A stretch of DNA of 64,000 bases from Rutpela maculata (taxonomy: Eukaryota > Arthropoda > Insecta > Coleoptera > Cerambycidae). Below, piece by piece: positions 11,348 through 23,374 of the stretch; position 1 is the stretch's first letter, and each line of letters opens with the position of its first letter. The stretch lies in contig OW386292.2 in assembly GCA_936432065.2 (NCBI GenBank), forward strand, positions 125,671,639-125,735,638, written 5' to 3'. The notes under the pieces are model-generated. The model saw only the letters and a program-made list of their open reading frames with translations. It was not told where the DNA came from and ran no database searches. The translations under genes were made by a program, and so were the position numbers.

Positions 11348-12756
11348 ATGCCCGTAACAACAAGAAGTATGGCATCCGATAAACAAATACAGGACTTATT
11401 CGAACAATTCCAAAAAATGATGGCGCAGCAACGGCAGGAAGACAAAGAAGAACAGGAGAAAAAACGTCAAGAGGAGAAAGAAGAACAAGAAAAGCGACGT
11501 CAAGTAGATAAAGAAGAGCAAGAAAGAAAACGCCAGGAGGGAGAAAAACGGCGTCAAGAAGAAAGGAACGAATTAAAGAAAATAATGGAAGATCAGGAAA
11601 TAAGACGTCAGAAAGAAAAAGAGGATGAAGAAACAAGACGTCAGAAAGAAAAAGAAGAACAAGAAAGACGACATCAAGAGGAAAAAGAGGAGCAAGAAAA
11701 ACGCCAGGAGGAATTAAAAGAAAAATCCTAAATGAACAAATGAAAATACAACAGGATGCTATCATTTCCACCACTGAGGAACTAAAAAAAGAAATCAAAG
11801 ATGAGATGGGTAGCGTTAAGACTGAAGTCACTGAAGTAAAGACTGAAGTCAGTAAGGTCGAAGGAAAAATAAATAAGGTCGAAGATAAAGTAAACAAGTT
11901 TGAAGAAGAAGTCAAAGGAGAAATAGACCGGCTTAAACGACAGTTGAGAGATAGAGGAAGCCAGCAGGTGGTATCATCAGGTCAGCGACTAAAACCTCCT
12001 TCTTTTGACGGCCAAAGTTCCTGGACGACGTACAAGAGGCAGTTTGAGGCAGCAGCGTGTGCGAACAACTGGGATAATGAGGAAAAGGCCATGGCATTAG
12101 TTCTAGCATTAAGGGGCCAAGCTTCAGAGTTACTCCAAACCATCCCAGTTGAGAAACAAAGGGACTTTAAAGTCTTGGAAGCTGCATTAGACTTGAGGTA
12201 TGGCGATCAACACCTTGCCCAATTATACCAGGCTCAGCTGAAATCCCGGATGCAAAAAGCTGGGGAAAGTTTACAAGAATTTGAAGCTGCGATAGAGAGG
12301 CTGGCACACCTGGCGTATCCGAGTGCACCTAAAGAATTCCAGGAACAATTAGCCGTGGGGGCCTTTTTAGATGGTATAAGGGACGAAGAGGTCAGGCGAG
12401 TCCTGAGACTGAGGAGACACCAAAGTAGTAGCGAATCTTTGGTGCGTGCACTCGAAGTAGAAGCCGCTTACAGGGATACTCCAAGGTCGAGAGTGCGAGC
12501 TGTGACTCTCGAAGAATCGCAACCAGAAATGAACCAGAACCCCTTGCTGACTGAGATGCAGAAAATATTCACCAAATTATGCGATAAATTGGATGGCCTC
12601 GGAAAGCAGGAAAAACAACAAAATAAAGGAAAGCCGAGCGGAGGTATTAAATGTTTCAACTGCGGCAAGGTGGGACATATGAAACGAGACTGTCGACAGC
12701 AGAACTCAGAGAGTCGAGTAAATGCTGTGAATGTTGAAGAGAAGCAGGAAAACTAG
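11348..12756 (+). pseudogene. gag: gypsy gag, frameshifted
   Basis: Structural protein that would assemble the particle around element RNA. It starts at the ATG at 11348. Residues 30-125 are a highly charged Lys/Glu/Arg/Gln coiled-coil-like tract. At about 11720 a 1-nt indel moves the frame; the second open frame runs 11740-12756. It has further coiled coil (KTEVTEVKTEV), a capsid-like region (SWTTYKRQFE to the helical LARLYQ-type segment), and a CCHC zinc knuckle (CFNCGKVGHMKRDC, about 12653-12694). The intact reading of this junction in element 2 supports a single frameshift here. pol lies in the -1 frame immediately downstream. Confidence 0.85.
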
Positions 12757-12779
12757 AGATAGCCAGCACCAAGGGGGCT

Positions 12780-15700
12780 GTGCTGGCTAGGGAATGCGGT
12801 GCCCCCAGAGAAATAAAGATTTTCCAGCTCCAAAGAATACCAAGTAGTCTGTTGTTGCAAGGATATGTGAATGGAAGAAAATGCGTGTTTACGATTGACA
12901 CCGGTGCTACGTCATCAATAGTGCGGCCAGGGTTTATATCAGGCTTGCAGATTGACAAGAAGCAAAATGGAGTAATCATTCGGACAGCCACGGGGGACAG
13001 GGCTGCGGTCCATGGAGAGGTCAACTTGGAACTGCAGGTTGGACGGTTGAGGTTAAATTACAAGGTCATTGTGGCTGACATTATGGATGATTTCATTTTG
13101 GGTCTAGACATCATGGGAGAGCAGGGATTTATTGTTGACGTAGGTGAGCGAGTCTTAAAAATTGGAAATGAGGAATTTATTCTGGCAACCGCAGATGACC
13201 AATTCCATAAAGCGAGATTGTTAACAACACAGACGATCAAGATTCCTGCTCATTCAGAACAAATGATCGATGCTGCCTTAGAAGGAAATCCTGGAGGGTA
13301 CCGTGTTGGCCTAGTTGAAGAAGACGAATCGATTAAGTCCCTAGCCAATATTATTGTGGCGAGAACTTTAACCCGGACTAAAGACAAAATCCCAATTAGA
13401 GTCGTTAATTTAAATTCCCACTTGGTGACAATTAAGGAAGGCAAACCAATTGGCTCCTATGAACCGGTCACATGGGTAGCGAGGTGCGAGGAACAAACAG
13501 AGGGAAGTTCATCTATGAAAATAGACCAGGAAGTTTTGACCTTGTTGAGTACCCAGTTGGAGCATTTATCTGAGGATGAACGAAGGGAGGCAATCAAGTT
13601 CCTGGAAAAGGAAAGTTCAGTATTTGCCAAGAATACAGAGGCCCTTACAAAAACAGACATAGTCCAGCATCAGATAAATACTGGCGACTCACCCGCTATT
13701 CGACAACCACCTAGGAGGCTTCCATTAGCAAAACAAGAAGATGCCTCGGCAATGATAGACAAGATGCTACAAGATGGAGTCATTGAGGAGTCGACGAGTC
13801 CCTATTCATCGCCAGTAGTTTTGGTTGCCAAGAAGGATGGAACATTAAGATTTTGTGTCGATTATTGAAAATTAAACGATGTCACGAAGAAAGACAGTTA
13901 CCCATTACCACGAATTGACGACACGTTAAGCACGTTGGCAGGCTCACGATGGTTTTCTACGTTAGACCTTAGGAGTGGATACTAGCAAGTGGGGCTTCAT
14001 CCTGATGATAAAGAAAAGACGGCGTTTTCAGCAGGCGGTGGTCTTTATCAATTTACCGTGATGCCTTTTGGACTTTGCAATGCGCCAGCTACCTTTGAAA
14101 GACTGATGGAGTTCGTGCTGCGAGGGCTAACCTGGAGGACGTGCCTGGTTTACCTTGACGACGTGCTTGTTATGGGACAGGACTTTACAGAACATTTGAA
14201 AAATCTTCAAGAAGTATTTGGGCAAGTCAGGAATGCCCATCTGAAGTTGAACCCGAAGAAGTGCCTGCTATTCCAGAAAGAAGTCAAATTTCTTGGTCAC
14301 GTGGTGTCTTCGGATGGAATACAAACAGACCCCGACAAAATTTCTGCTGTACGAGATTGGCCAAGACCATCTAACGTTCATAAAGTACGGAGCTTCCTTG
14401 GCCTCTGCACTTATTATAGGTGCTTTGTGGAAGGGTTTGCAGAAATTGCGAAGCCATTACACCGGCTGACAGAAGAGAAAGTGCAGTACCAATGGACACC
14501 GGAATGTGAAACGGCATGGAGAAAATTGAAGGCAGCTCTATGCACTGGTCCTGTGCTAGCGTACCCACAACGGGAAGGACTTTTTATTTTAGACACTGAT
14601 GCCAGCAATTCTTCGGTCGGATCTGTGCTGTCTCAAATCCAGAATGGGCAGGAAAGAGTGATCGAGTACTTCAGCAAGGTGCTGTCCAAACCAGAAAGAA
14701 ATTATTGTGTAACCCGGAAAGAGTTACTGGCCATCGTAAAATCAGTGGACCATTTTCATAAATATCTTTATGGAAGACATTTCAAGATTTGGACCGACCA
14801 TGCTGCATTAAAATGGCTGTTGCAGTTGAAAACCCCTGAAGGTCAACTGGCTCGTTGGATAGAACGGTTGCAACAGTATGATTTCAAAATAGAACATCGA
14901 CCTGGAAGATCTCATAAGAACGCAGACGCTTTATCTAGAAGACCATGCAAGGAAGATTGCAAGCACTGCCGCCACGTTGAGAAATTGCAGGGTACGGTGG
15001 CCGTCAACACTATTAAAATAGAGGTTCCGGACGATTGGACAACCGAAGCCCTGAGACAAGAACAACTGAATGACACAGAAATTGGGGCTATATTGAGAGC
15101 AAAGGAGAAAGGAATTCGACCAGCGTGGAAGGATGTTTCAGATAAGGCAGTTGGATTGAAGGCTTTGTGGGCCCAATGGGATTCACTTAAACTCATGAAC
15201 GGGCTGCTAAAGAGAGCTTGGGAAAGCCCGGATGGCAGGGAGGTTGTTATGCGTCTAGTGATTCCCAGGTGTCGAGTATCGAAAGTACTTCAGGAAGTGC
15301 ATAATGGAGCATCCGGTGGGCACTTCGGCATTAATAAGACCCTGAATAAAGTACGAGAACGATTTTATTGGGTAAATAGTCGTCAAGATGTGGAAGCTTG
15401 GTGTCGCAATTGCAAAATTTGTGCAGCCAGTAAAGGACCACAGACTAGAAGTAGGGGTGCAATGAAGCAATATAACGTCGGAGCTCCTTTCGAGATGATC
15501 GCGATCGATATAGCCGGCCCATTCCCAGTAACCAAGGATGGGAACAAGTACATACTGGTTGCCATGGACTATTTCAGTAAGTGGCCAGAGGCCTATGCAA
15601 TTCCAAACCAAGAAGCAGTCACTGTCGCCAAAGTCTTGGTAGATAATTTGATATGTCGGTTTGGTGTACCCCTGGAGCTGCACTCAGATCAAGGGAGGAA

Positions 15701-16361
15701 CTTTGAGTCAGGGGTGTTTCAGCAAATCTGCAAGTTATTGGGGATACACAAAACAAGGACAACAGCCCTTCACCCGCAATCAGATGGAATGGTGGAACGA
15801 CATAACAAGACCATGAAAGAACATCTCTCTAAAGTGGTTCATAAGAATCAACGCGATTGGGATCTCCACATACCGTTCTTCCTCATGGCATACAGAGCTG
15901 CTATCCACGAGTCTACGAAACAAACACCAGCCCGTGTAGTATTTGGACATGAGATCAGACTGCCGTGTGATTTGATTTTCGGAACACCAGGCGGAGAACA
16001 GCGTCCTGTGAACAGCTATGTGGATGAAATGAGTGAACGGCTAAGAAATGTTCATGAGCTGGTTAGAGACCAAATCACCATAGCCAGTGACCGAATGAAG
16101 GCTCGATACGACCGTAAGGGTAGTTCAGAAGGGTTCAAGGCAGGAGATTTGGTTTGGCTGTACAACCCACAGCGGAAGAAAGGGAAGTCACCGAAACTTC
16201 AACCTCCTTGGGAAGGACCTTATACTGTTATTACCCGAATTAATGATGTCGTCTATCGTATTCAACGAAACAAAAAGTCCAAGATGAAGTTTGTACACTT
16301 GGATAGACTGGCGAAGTATGTGAAAGAGGCTGAATTGCCTGACCGGGACGTTCAGGCTTAA
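12780..16361 (+). pseudogene. pol: gypsy pol polyprotein with two internal stops
   Basis: Domains in order: aspartic protease (FTIDTGATSS, about 12890-12920), reverse transcriptase (SSPVVLVAKKDG; YLDD active site near 14150), RNase H (LDTDASNSSVG; TDHAALKWLL), integrase with an HHCC zinc region (HFGINKT, then CRNCKIC) and a catalytic core (AIDIAGPF; HSDQGRNF; the ERHNKTMKEH Glu), and a GPY/F module (PWEGPYTVI). Stops are TGA 13866-13868, where Arg is expected after FCVDY, and TAG 13983-13985, where Trp is expected after LRSGY. Both lie in the reverse transcriptase fingers and are single-base transitions with no frame change. pol frame is -1 relative to gag. Otherwise the domains look intact. 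Confidence 0.92.
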
Positions 16362-16372
16362 GGAGGGGGCAG
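16361..16372 (+). other. polypurine tract
   Basis: AAGGAGGGGGCAG immediately precedes the 3' LTR start at 16373, the expected plus-strand primer. The same tract sits beside the 3' LTR of element 2. Confidence 0.8.
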
Positions 16373-16390
16373 TGTAATGTGTTACAACCC

Positions 16391-17337
16391 CCTTTTTTTT
16401 TTTTTTTTTTTCCCATGGAGAGGGGTGGGGAGGGGAAATCCATCATGGACACCCAGCGCTCTGGATCTATCACGCTGGGTAGTGCCGGACTCCTACCGGC
16501 TAAAACCCCTCCGGTCATTGTGCTCCCCCCTCTAACGTACTGGCATCGTGGTACCGCTCTCGCATTTCTTCACCCATGCCAGTAGTTCCTAGTTTCCATT
16601 TCTTCTATGCTCTATGCTATACTCTCTCTCTAGTCTGTCTATCTCTTTCGTCCTTTTCTTTCTTTTTTAGTATTTCAGTGATCATTTCCGTAATGTCATT
16701 CCAGTTATTTTCTGACTTCATCATATGGTCAATGATGTTTCTTGGACCTAGTGGTTCTTCTGCATCGTCCAGTGCTCTTTCTCTAATCTCTTGCCATTGT
16801 GGGCATTCAAATATGGTATGTGCCACACTATCCCTCTCTTCACAATATTCACATAGGTCGTCTGTTGCCTTTCCGATGTTATGGAGAAAATCCCTATAGC
16901 ACCCATGGCCCGTTAACGCCTGCGTCAGGTAGTAGTTTACCTCCCCATGTGTCCTATCAATCCATTTCTTGATGTCTGGGATCAAGATCTTCGTCCACTG
17001 CCCCTTCTCCGTCGCGTACCACCTCTCTTGCCATAGCTCCATGATTTTTTGTTTTATCATTCTACTGGCTTCCGGGTTTTTTCCCGCCTCATAGAGTTCC
17101 CTCCTTTCAAGGGCCATGAGATCGATTGGAGGTATTCCAGCTATTTCTAACGCGGCCTCCGTAGATACCGTCCTATATGCACTACAGGTCCTCAACGCCA
17201 TCTTCCTCTGTACCACTGCTAGCTTGTGCCTATTTTTTGCGACTTCCAGTGCTTTCTGCCATATTGGTGCTCCATATAGCATGGTAGAGTGTGCTACCGA
17301 GCTGAGGAGTTGTCGCTTACTAGCTTTGTTACAACCC
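16391..17337 (-). mobile_element. 5'-truncated R1-like non-LTR retrotransposon nested in LTR
   Basis: A T-run at 16393-16411 is the poly(A) tail of an element inserted on the - strand. TGTTACAACCC at 16380-16390 and 17327-17337 is its 11-bp target duplication. The insert is 5'-truncated, which is typical of target-primed reverse transcription. It is younger than the gypsy insertion. Confidence 0.9.
16617..17326 (-). pseudogene. R1-like ORF2 C-terminal fragment
   Basis: An open frame of about 235 codons matches the region after the reverse transcriptase in R1-type ORF2: SVAHSTMLYGAPIW, QRKMALRTCSAYRTVSTEA, IPPIDLMALERR, then LTQALTGHGCY and a CCHC-type C-terminal zinc region (CEYCEERDSVAHTIFEC). 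The catalytic reverse transcriptase and endonuclease are missing through 5' truncation. The frame is intact as far as it goes, which argues for a recent insertion. Its apparent first residues come from the flanking LTR and do not belong to it. Clade (R1 or a close relative) is from motif memory. Confidence 0.8.
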
Positions 17338-17779
17338 TTAGAATGAATGTAGTGTATTTGCACCTACTCGAGAAACCTACCAGAAGTTAGTTCTGGTGAC
17401 ATCTGGAATGATCTAGAGAATGGTGGCGTCATCACAGAACAATCGAGATCTGTCATTTTTGGGTATAAAAGACCGACCGCATTCTCGGCGAGTAGTTCAG
17501 AAAGTTCAAGAAGTATAGAAAGTGAGGTTAAGACTTCAAGGATAAACAAAGTGATAAACATTGTGATTTTAGTCAGTAAAGTGTATTTAAATTAATAATA
17601 GTATTGTGAAGTATCCAGTAAATATTTAATAAAGTGTGTTAGTGGACATCTCTTGTTATCATTTTTGGAACCCACGGAATTTGCGAGGGTGGTTTCCTAA
17701 GGGTGGAAACACGTCACAATATTATTAATTTTAAACCCACGCTAGGTGGGTAGGAAATTTAATTGTTCCTTTTTTTTAT

Positions 17780-17885
17780 CATTGTCGCCAAGACGAGCCG
17801 AACCTGCCCCGCCCAGCCCTACAATCAGCACGGCGCTACGTGCCCTGGTTGTCTGGCTGACTCTGAGGCAGGTTTCGGGGAAGCA
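17780..17885. repeat. GC-rich segment, unidentified repeat
   Basis: A sharply G+C-rich island (GCCGAACCTGCCCCGCCCAG) in A+T-rich surroundings, just after the gypsy element. It looks like the end of an unidentified retroelement; not resolved. Confidence 0.3.
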
Positions 17886-17944
17886 CATATGTATATATGA
17901 ATGTTAATAAATTTTATTGGCTTGCTTTATTTGCTTTGACCCTC

Positions 17945-18145
17945 ACCCAGGTGTCCCGGGTTCGATTCCCGGCCGTGGCACTGGGAATTTTTCAGAAGGA
18001 GAAATTAATCCCAGTATATTCGGATATTGGATGTGTCCTTGTCTCTAAATGTGTAGCTCCCTCCCGCACAAGGCCTTTCCAGAGCCTTCAGGGATAAAGG
18101 GGGTCGTATTACCTATGGTGTTTATTATTATTATTACTATTAAAG
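17945..18145 (+). repeat. SINE with tRNA-like 3' half
   Basis: CCCGGGTTCGATTCCCGGCC is a strong T-arm/B box with pairing stem. It is followed by a body (CTCCCGCACAAGGCCTTTCC) and a tail of TTA/ATT repeats (about 18120-18142). No A box lies upstream, so the copy is 5'-truncated or rearranged. The family differs from the SINE at 27913. Confidence 0.6.
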
Positions 18146-18557
18146 TAAATAATTTTTTATTTGCTTATAGTTGCAGTAAAAATGTTTTTTATGGGATTCC
18201 ACAAACGGCAGAAAAAATTACCCTGCAAACACTGAGCGTTATTGTTTCGTAACATTTGGACACAAATAAGAAACTTTGGAAGTGCATTTCAAATCACGAA
18301 ACAGAATAATAACTATGACGAAATATTTGTGCCTATTTCGAATTTGTTGAATGTAAAACAAAGCATCTTTGTTAGGTTTACAAAAATTCGAAACATTTAT
18401 GTAATAAATGTTACTCGTAATTTTAAAATCGTAAATGTAGTGTAATTCCTAATGCATAATATTTTCAGATACTAAATTCAGTAATAATTATCCAATTATC
18501 AAACGTAAATAATTTACAAGTAGGGAAAGTTGTAAAAGCCACATAATTTGAATAAAA

Positions 18558-18664
18558 ATGAAAGTTTTCAATAATATATTTGAATATTCCAAAATTTCCA
18601 AAATTCCGGGAAAGTTTCTTTTGGGAACTTTCCGAATATTCAAATATTTTATTGAAAACTTCCA
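18558..18664. repeat. hairpin-forming inverted repeat
   Basis: GAAAGTTTTCAATAATATAT plus TTGAATATTC is mirrored by GAATATTCAAATATTTTATT plus GAAAACTTCC about 45 bp downstream. Open frames across it on both strands follow from this symmetry. Confidence 0.7.
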
Positions 18665-18848
18665 TTTTCATCAAAATTTCATTCCGGAAACTTTCATATG
18701 GAAAGTTTTCTTTACCCATCCATGTCATATAAGGTTTTTTGTTTGTCTGATCACTCCCCACTGTTAGTTTTTTTTTTAATGACGTAAAATTAATTACACC
18801 CTGTAGGTATGTGCAGTATAAATCTATAGTAAATTTTTTTTTTTTTAG

Positions 18849-19034
18849 GCAAAGACGAGGAGTGATTTGAAGAGACATACGCTGATTCACAAAAGCATAG
18901 ATGAATTAAAAATGTACAAATGCGGCATTTGTCCCTACCAATCAAGGCATAGTTATTACTTAAAGCGTCATCGGGAAACACACCAAGCCCCGGATGAAGA
19001 TAAAATGCATCCCTGCGATTTGTGTTCATACCAG
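18849..19034 (+). CDS. C2H2 zinc-finger gene A, internal exon
   Basis: The acceptor is a long T-run plus AG at 18847-18848; the donor is CAG|GTGATT at 19034-19035. Both sides are phase 0 (62 codons). It encodes the second half of one finger (SDLKRHTLIH), a whole finger (YKCGICPYQSRHSYYLKRH, then RETH) and the first half of another (HPCDLCSYQ). The linker KSIDELKM is long and acidic, unlike the TGEKP linker. The product should bind DNA in the nucleus through its fingers; the target is unknown. Earlier exons, possibly with a ZAD, were not found in the preceding 18 kb and may lie before the window. A gypsy element occupies part of the upstream interval. Confidence 0.82.
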
Positions 19035-20268
19035 GTGATTGATTAATATCCTTTTTCTTTTCCTGTTGTAAATCCTGCTTTAATAATGCTCTATCTAAAG
19101 AATAGTTACAGCGCGTGTCAAAAGTTCCCTCCCCTCCTAAGTTTTGACGGCTTATTTTTGAGCTTTTTTTTTAAAGACACATTGGTTGAATGACATCTCA
19201 TTCAAAAGGTCGTTTCATGCAGGGTATAGCCCTAAAATTGCAAAATACATTTCAAAAATGAAAAAAAAAAAATGGAAAAAAATGTATTGAATAAAATATA
19301 AAAGTATGTGTATATATGTAGAAGGAATGGGAAACTGATTATACAAAAAAGTTATAACTATTATAGCTATTGTTTGGGCAATAATCTAACAGGGAGTACA
19401 ATCGACATATACAAGCATTCTGATATTTCAGCGGTATTGTAAGGTTTGGATATACAGTATATTTCTCTCTTCTCCTCTTTTATGAATATGTGTATATATA
19501 ATTGTATTTCAACATGGCACAGTGCGAATGGTCACCCTACCCAAGACCAGATATTTTACCTTTATTATTATAATATTCAATTCTATTTCATCAGGTTTAT
19601 CGTCAGACTTGACAACACTTTGAAGTTATTCACATTTTCTCTTCAAACTGACTTTAGCACTCAATTCTTTTACTTTCATTTTGTAGATTTCTCAGCGACT
19701 GTGTCATTTAAAACAAGGGAGTATGTATAAAACTTCCTTTTTTAGATTCCTTTAGCATTCTGAAAGTTTAAAAAACTTGTTAAATTTATGCGGCTTCGAA
19801 TACCACATTAATAACTAATTAAATCTTCAATCAAAAACAGATAAGTTTCTCATAACATAAAGTTTAATAGGGTAAGTTACGTTGTTATACATTTGTACTT
19901 ACTTTTTATAGTCTGGTATGAAGACACTCAAATAAATCTGAACTTTTAGACACATGTACTTGTTCTTGCATTAGTCATAAACAGCCCTAGGTTGCCTGCC
20001 TTGTATGTATGTAAATAATAATAATAATAAAGAAAAAATAAGGAGATATCCTGGGACGGACTAAAATGGGCTGGCTTGAGGATGTCTTAAAATAGGTTAT
20101 CCTAAAAGGGATGTCCATTTTTCTATTTATTTTACATACTGGGATATCCAAGTACTTTATTTGACATCCCAAATCTCAATTGGGTTGTTGCACTAAGTTA
20201 AAATTTGAGGAGAATCTGTATTAAACAATAACAATTATTCATAAAAAATCATTAGAAACATGTAGAAG
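19035..20268. other. intron sequence of gene A, nothing recognised
   Basis: A+T-rich intron DNA before the reverse transcriptase relic. No gene or clear repeat was seen apart from short simple repeats (AATAATAATAA near 20017-20030). Confidence 0.4.
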
Positions 20269-21205
20269 TTGAAAAGAAAGCCTTATAATATTATAATATT
20301 TATCTTGATTATTGGAACAAAGCATTCAATAAATAGGTACTACAGCTACAATTTCACAATGGTACATATCAAAAACATAGAGATACCCCAAAAAGAGGCG
20401 ACAAAAAATGTAGGTGTTATTGTTGACTCAGAGCTCAAGTTTGAATTGCACGTAAACAATAAATTAAAATTGTTGTACATGAAGTTAAAGTCACTTTATA
20501 AGTTTAAATTTTTACTCCAATATGAAACTAAATATAAGATAGTTGAATCTCTGTTGTACCCTCGTATGGATTATTGTCTAAGTGTGTACTATAGTTTCTT
20601 AACAGTAGAATATAAGAATAAGCTTCAGCTGGCTCAAAACGCTTGTTTACGTTTCTCATTTAATATAAAAAAATATGAGCATATCACGCACATCTATAAC
20701 AATAATGGTATTTTAAAAATGAGTTGGCGGTTTAGATTACTATTTGGAGTATACCTTTACAAGATCTTGTTGAGCAGGGAACCCAACTATTTGGTTAATT
20801 ATCTAATACCTAGGCATCAAATACACAACTTGCAACTTAGAAACCAAACGAATTTTGAAATTCCGCAGCATAGGACCACTAAATTTGAATGTTGTTTTGC
20901 ATATGTAGCAGTACAGTTCTTAAATAACCCAGCATATGAGTCCTCTCATCTAGACAGATCTGTTGTATGTTTTAAGAAACACTTAAAAAGACTACTTCAT
21001 GGCGAACAATTAAACAATACAAATCATTAGAAGTTAGCTAATATTTTTTGCACATTAGTTGATAAGGGTTTTTATTAGGTATGGTATTTTGTATGTTTTT
21101 ATGGCAGGTGGTGTGGAAGAACGTGTTTACGAACACCACCTTTTTGTGTAAGTATAATTTGTATATTATATATTACACAATTTTTCTATTCTATTCTATA
21201 TAAAA
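20269..21205 (+). pseudogene. non-LTR retrotransposon reverse transcriptase C-terminus
   Basis: An open frame of 253 codons (20269-21030) carries KNVGVIVDSELKFELHV (the LGV..D..L....H motif after the reverse transcriptase palm), then YPRMDYCLSVYYSF, LAQNACLRF, and a long C-terminal region typical of jockey/CR1-like ORF2. The catalytic residues lie further 5' and are absent (5' truncation). A 3' untranslated stretch ends in TTCTATTCTATTCTATA near 21187-21204. The fragment sits in an intron of zinc-finger gene A. Confidence 0.7.
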
Positions 21206-22128
21206 AAGGTCGCCATTTTGTTACTCTAATTATCCAGTAATTTAAAAAAATTATCTCAAATAGAGCTTCTCGTTAAGATGTAGCAGTACCTCGATGCTCA
21301 ATTTTTTTTGCTCATTTAAAGCACTTGCTTTAGAAAAAAATACATTTTAAACTTTAAAGGTAATTTCGAAACACTTGGATAAACTTAAATATCTCCGAAA
21401 TTATTAATCCTACATAAATAAACAAAAAATACAATTAATTCCCAGTTTGTACTTTCTGTAATTGGTCTGTAACACTTTTTCGATAAAGTAATACTTTTCG
21501 AGATACTTGACGAAAGCCGTTTGGAAATACCTTTTTTTTAATCTAAAATCGCAATTTTGAAGTCGTTATAACTTAAAAACTATCAATTTATATGGAAAAT
21601 TGCATAGAACCTTTTCTTCTTAAAATTTGATTCTACTTCAGCTCCAATAAATATATATACATTTTTTAATTGCCACCCCCTATAAATTAGCAAGCCCCGC
21701 ACAATATAGAAACTTTTCCGTGAAGCATTTACTACTATACTGCCAAAAATGAACGAAATCCGTTCAATATGACATTATTCCGAAGTTAAAACCTCTAGTT
21801 ACTGTACTAATATATTACAATTATTTATTTTTTGTTATAATACAGACTTTTCTTGATATCTTTCGTAAGTTTCATGTTGACTCTTCTTAGGTGTGAGTAT
21901 CAATGGATAATCAATAATTTCTTTAGTAGACATACCTACTTGTTTTTTTATGTTTTCAGTTAGATACGCATGTATATAGTTAATAGGAAATAGTAAAATG
22001 GAAATATTTAATAAAATACGAAGTATAGTGAACAAATTGATCTAAATGAAATAATAAAATACATATTAGACATATTATGTAATAATATTAATAAGATACG
22101 ACAAAAGAAGTTCTTGCAGAAATTACAA
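21206..22128. other. intron sequence of gene A, nothing recognised
   Basis: A+T-rich sequence without supportable features. Confidence 0.4.
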
Positions 22129-22570
22129 TATAGTAGAGTGCATTAATACACTTATTGTGACTTCCGTGGAGGTTTCGTTGTTACAAGCTGAATTTGATAT
22201 AAAATTAATGATGATATACTGATGTTTCAAAATCTCAAAGCCGTCAGAAAATGTCCTACTCAAAAGGTCATTATAATCAAAAAATGAGTTATTTCTTAGT
22301 GAATTAGGTGTTTTGATATTTCTACTTTTGAGTAATAGCAAATCCTTTTAACATGAATAGAACTAGTCAAAATAAGTAGATTTTCGAACAGACACACCCA
22401 ATTCGTTTTTGATTATAATGATCTTTTGAGTAGGACATTTTTTGACGGCTTTGAGATTTTGAAACATCAGTATATCATCATTAATTTTATATCAAATTCA
22501 GCTTGTAACAACGAAACCCCCACAGAACTTATTCTTATGCGTATATCTGAGCACCGAGCACTCTACTATA
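22129..22570. mobile_element. foldback element, short member of the 59216-60680 family
   Basis: The tips are TATAGTAGAGTGC at 22129 and GCACTCTACTATA ending at 22570. The arms (containing ATGATGATATACTGATGTTT and GGTCATTATAATCAAAAAAT on the left, inverted on the right) meet near 22395 with little spacer. The same arm sequence forms the outer parts of the 1.46-kb palindrome at 59216-60680. It has no coding capacity. TA dinucleotides adjoin the tips. Confidence 0.8.
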
Positions 22571-23374
22571 GTTTGTATTGTCCACATTATAGCAGCTGTA
22601 ACGTACCTCGCAGCTTTTGCACTTTCAACCACTGCAATGCCAAAAATTCGCTGACCATAAATATATCTACCACAAGTAGAATGTCAGAATTAGCTTTTAC
22701 AAATATACTGCCTTAGTCATTTTGTAAAAAATACTAACAATAACTGCATACACTAATTACTACTAGCTAAAGGTCAAATTTACTTTTGACATATGAGGTT
22801 ATTTTCTTTATTGACAACAATGTCAACTTGTTTGTCTTCATCTGTTCTGCGTATAAGTTCACATCTAACTGCCGTTATGATGTCACTACCGTTTTCATGG
22901 CACATTCAAATAGCTGAAGTTTAACAATCTTTTTAAATATGCTTAGAAATTTTCTTCCAAATTAAATATGTAATTAAATTAATGCTTCTACCATATTTCA
23001 CCATTTTTGAAAATTTAACAACCCAATTGTGCTGTGTGGGTTGCAAGCGCAGTACCTTTGTGCAGTCGACTATTTGCAGTATATTCTTTTAGGTATGTGG
23101 TCTTTATATGAACACCCAGTGTTCACAAAGTATGGACCATTTACGAGCTCATTATTTCCAGTCCGCTAAACGGCTATAAGCTACGTAAAGAAATATCAAT
23201 TGTATGTAATTGCCAATATGTATATTACTTTAAAATATCGCCTTTTCAATGTTGCTTTTAGGGACTTATCACCCACGAAAGTGCATTTCGTCATATTTTG
23301 AAGGCATATTTACAATGTATTGTTTACAAAATAGTCTACTTAGTTTAGCCAAACATACTAAATCTTACTTACTT

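Larger units (their letters stand above)
10516..17718 (+). mobile_element. Ty3/gypsy LTR retrotransposon, full length, inactive
   Basis: Order on the + strand: 5' LTR, primer-binding site, gag, protease, reverse transcriptase, RNase H, integrase, polypurine tract, 3' LTR. This order (integrase last) defines Ty3/gypsy. ATAT at 10512-10515 and 17719-17722 is the apparent 4-bp target duplication. The 3' LTR is split by a nested R1-like fragment; without that insert both LTRs are 399 bp and differ at five positions I could see. gag carries a frameshift and pol carries two stops, so the copy cannot move on its own. No envelope gene is present. Confidence 0.93.
16373..17718 (+). repeat. 3' LTR of gypsy element 1, interrupted
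   Basis: It consists of 16373-16390 plus 17338-17718, which is 18 + 381 = 399 bp, matching the 5' LTR exactly in length. Five substitutions from the 5' LTR were seen by eye. The interruption is the R1-like fragment at 16391-17337. Confidence 0.9.

Noticed and set aside
11325..11915. 196-codon hydrophobic frame on the - strand
   Set aside because: Antisense of the charged gag repeat; Glu/Lys codons read backwards give Leu/Phe/Ser.
15255..15683. 142-codon frame on the - strand inside pol
   Set aside because: Shadow of the integrase coding region on the opposite strand.
18465..18890. 141-codon frame on the - strand
   Set aside because: Lies over a hairpin, so both strands read similar peptides; no family.
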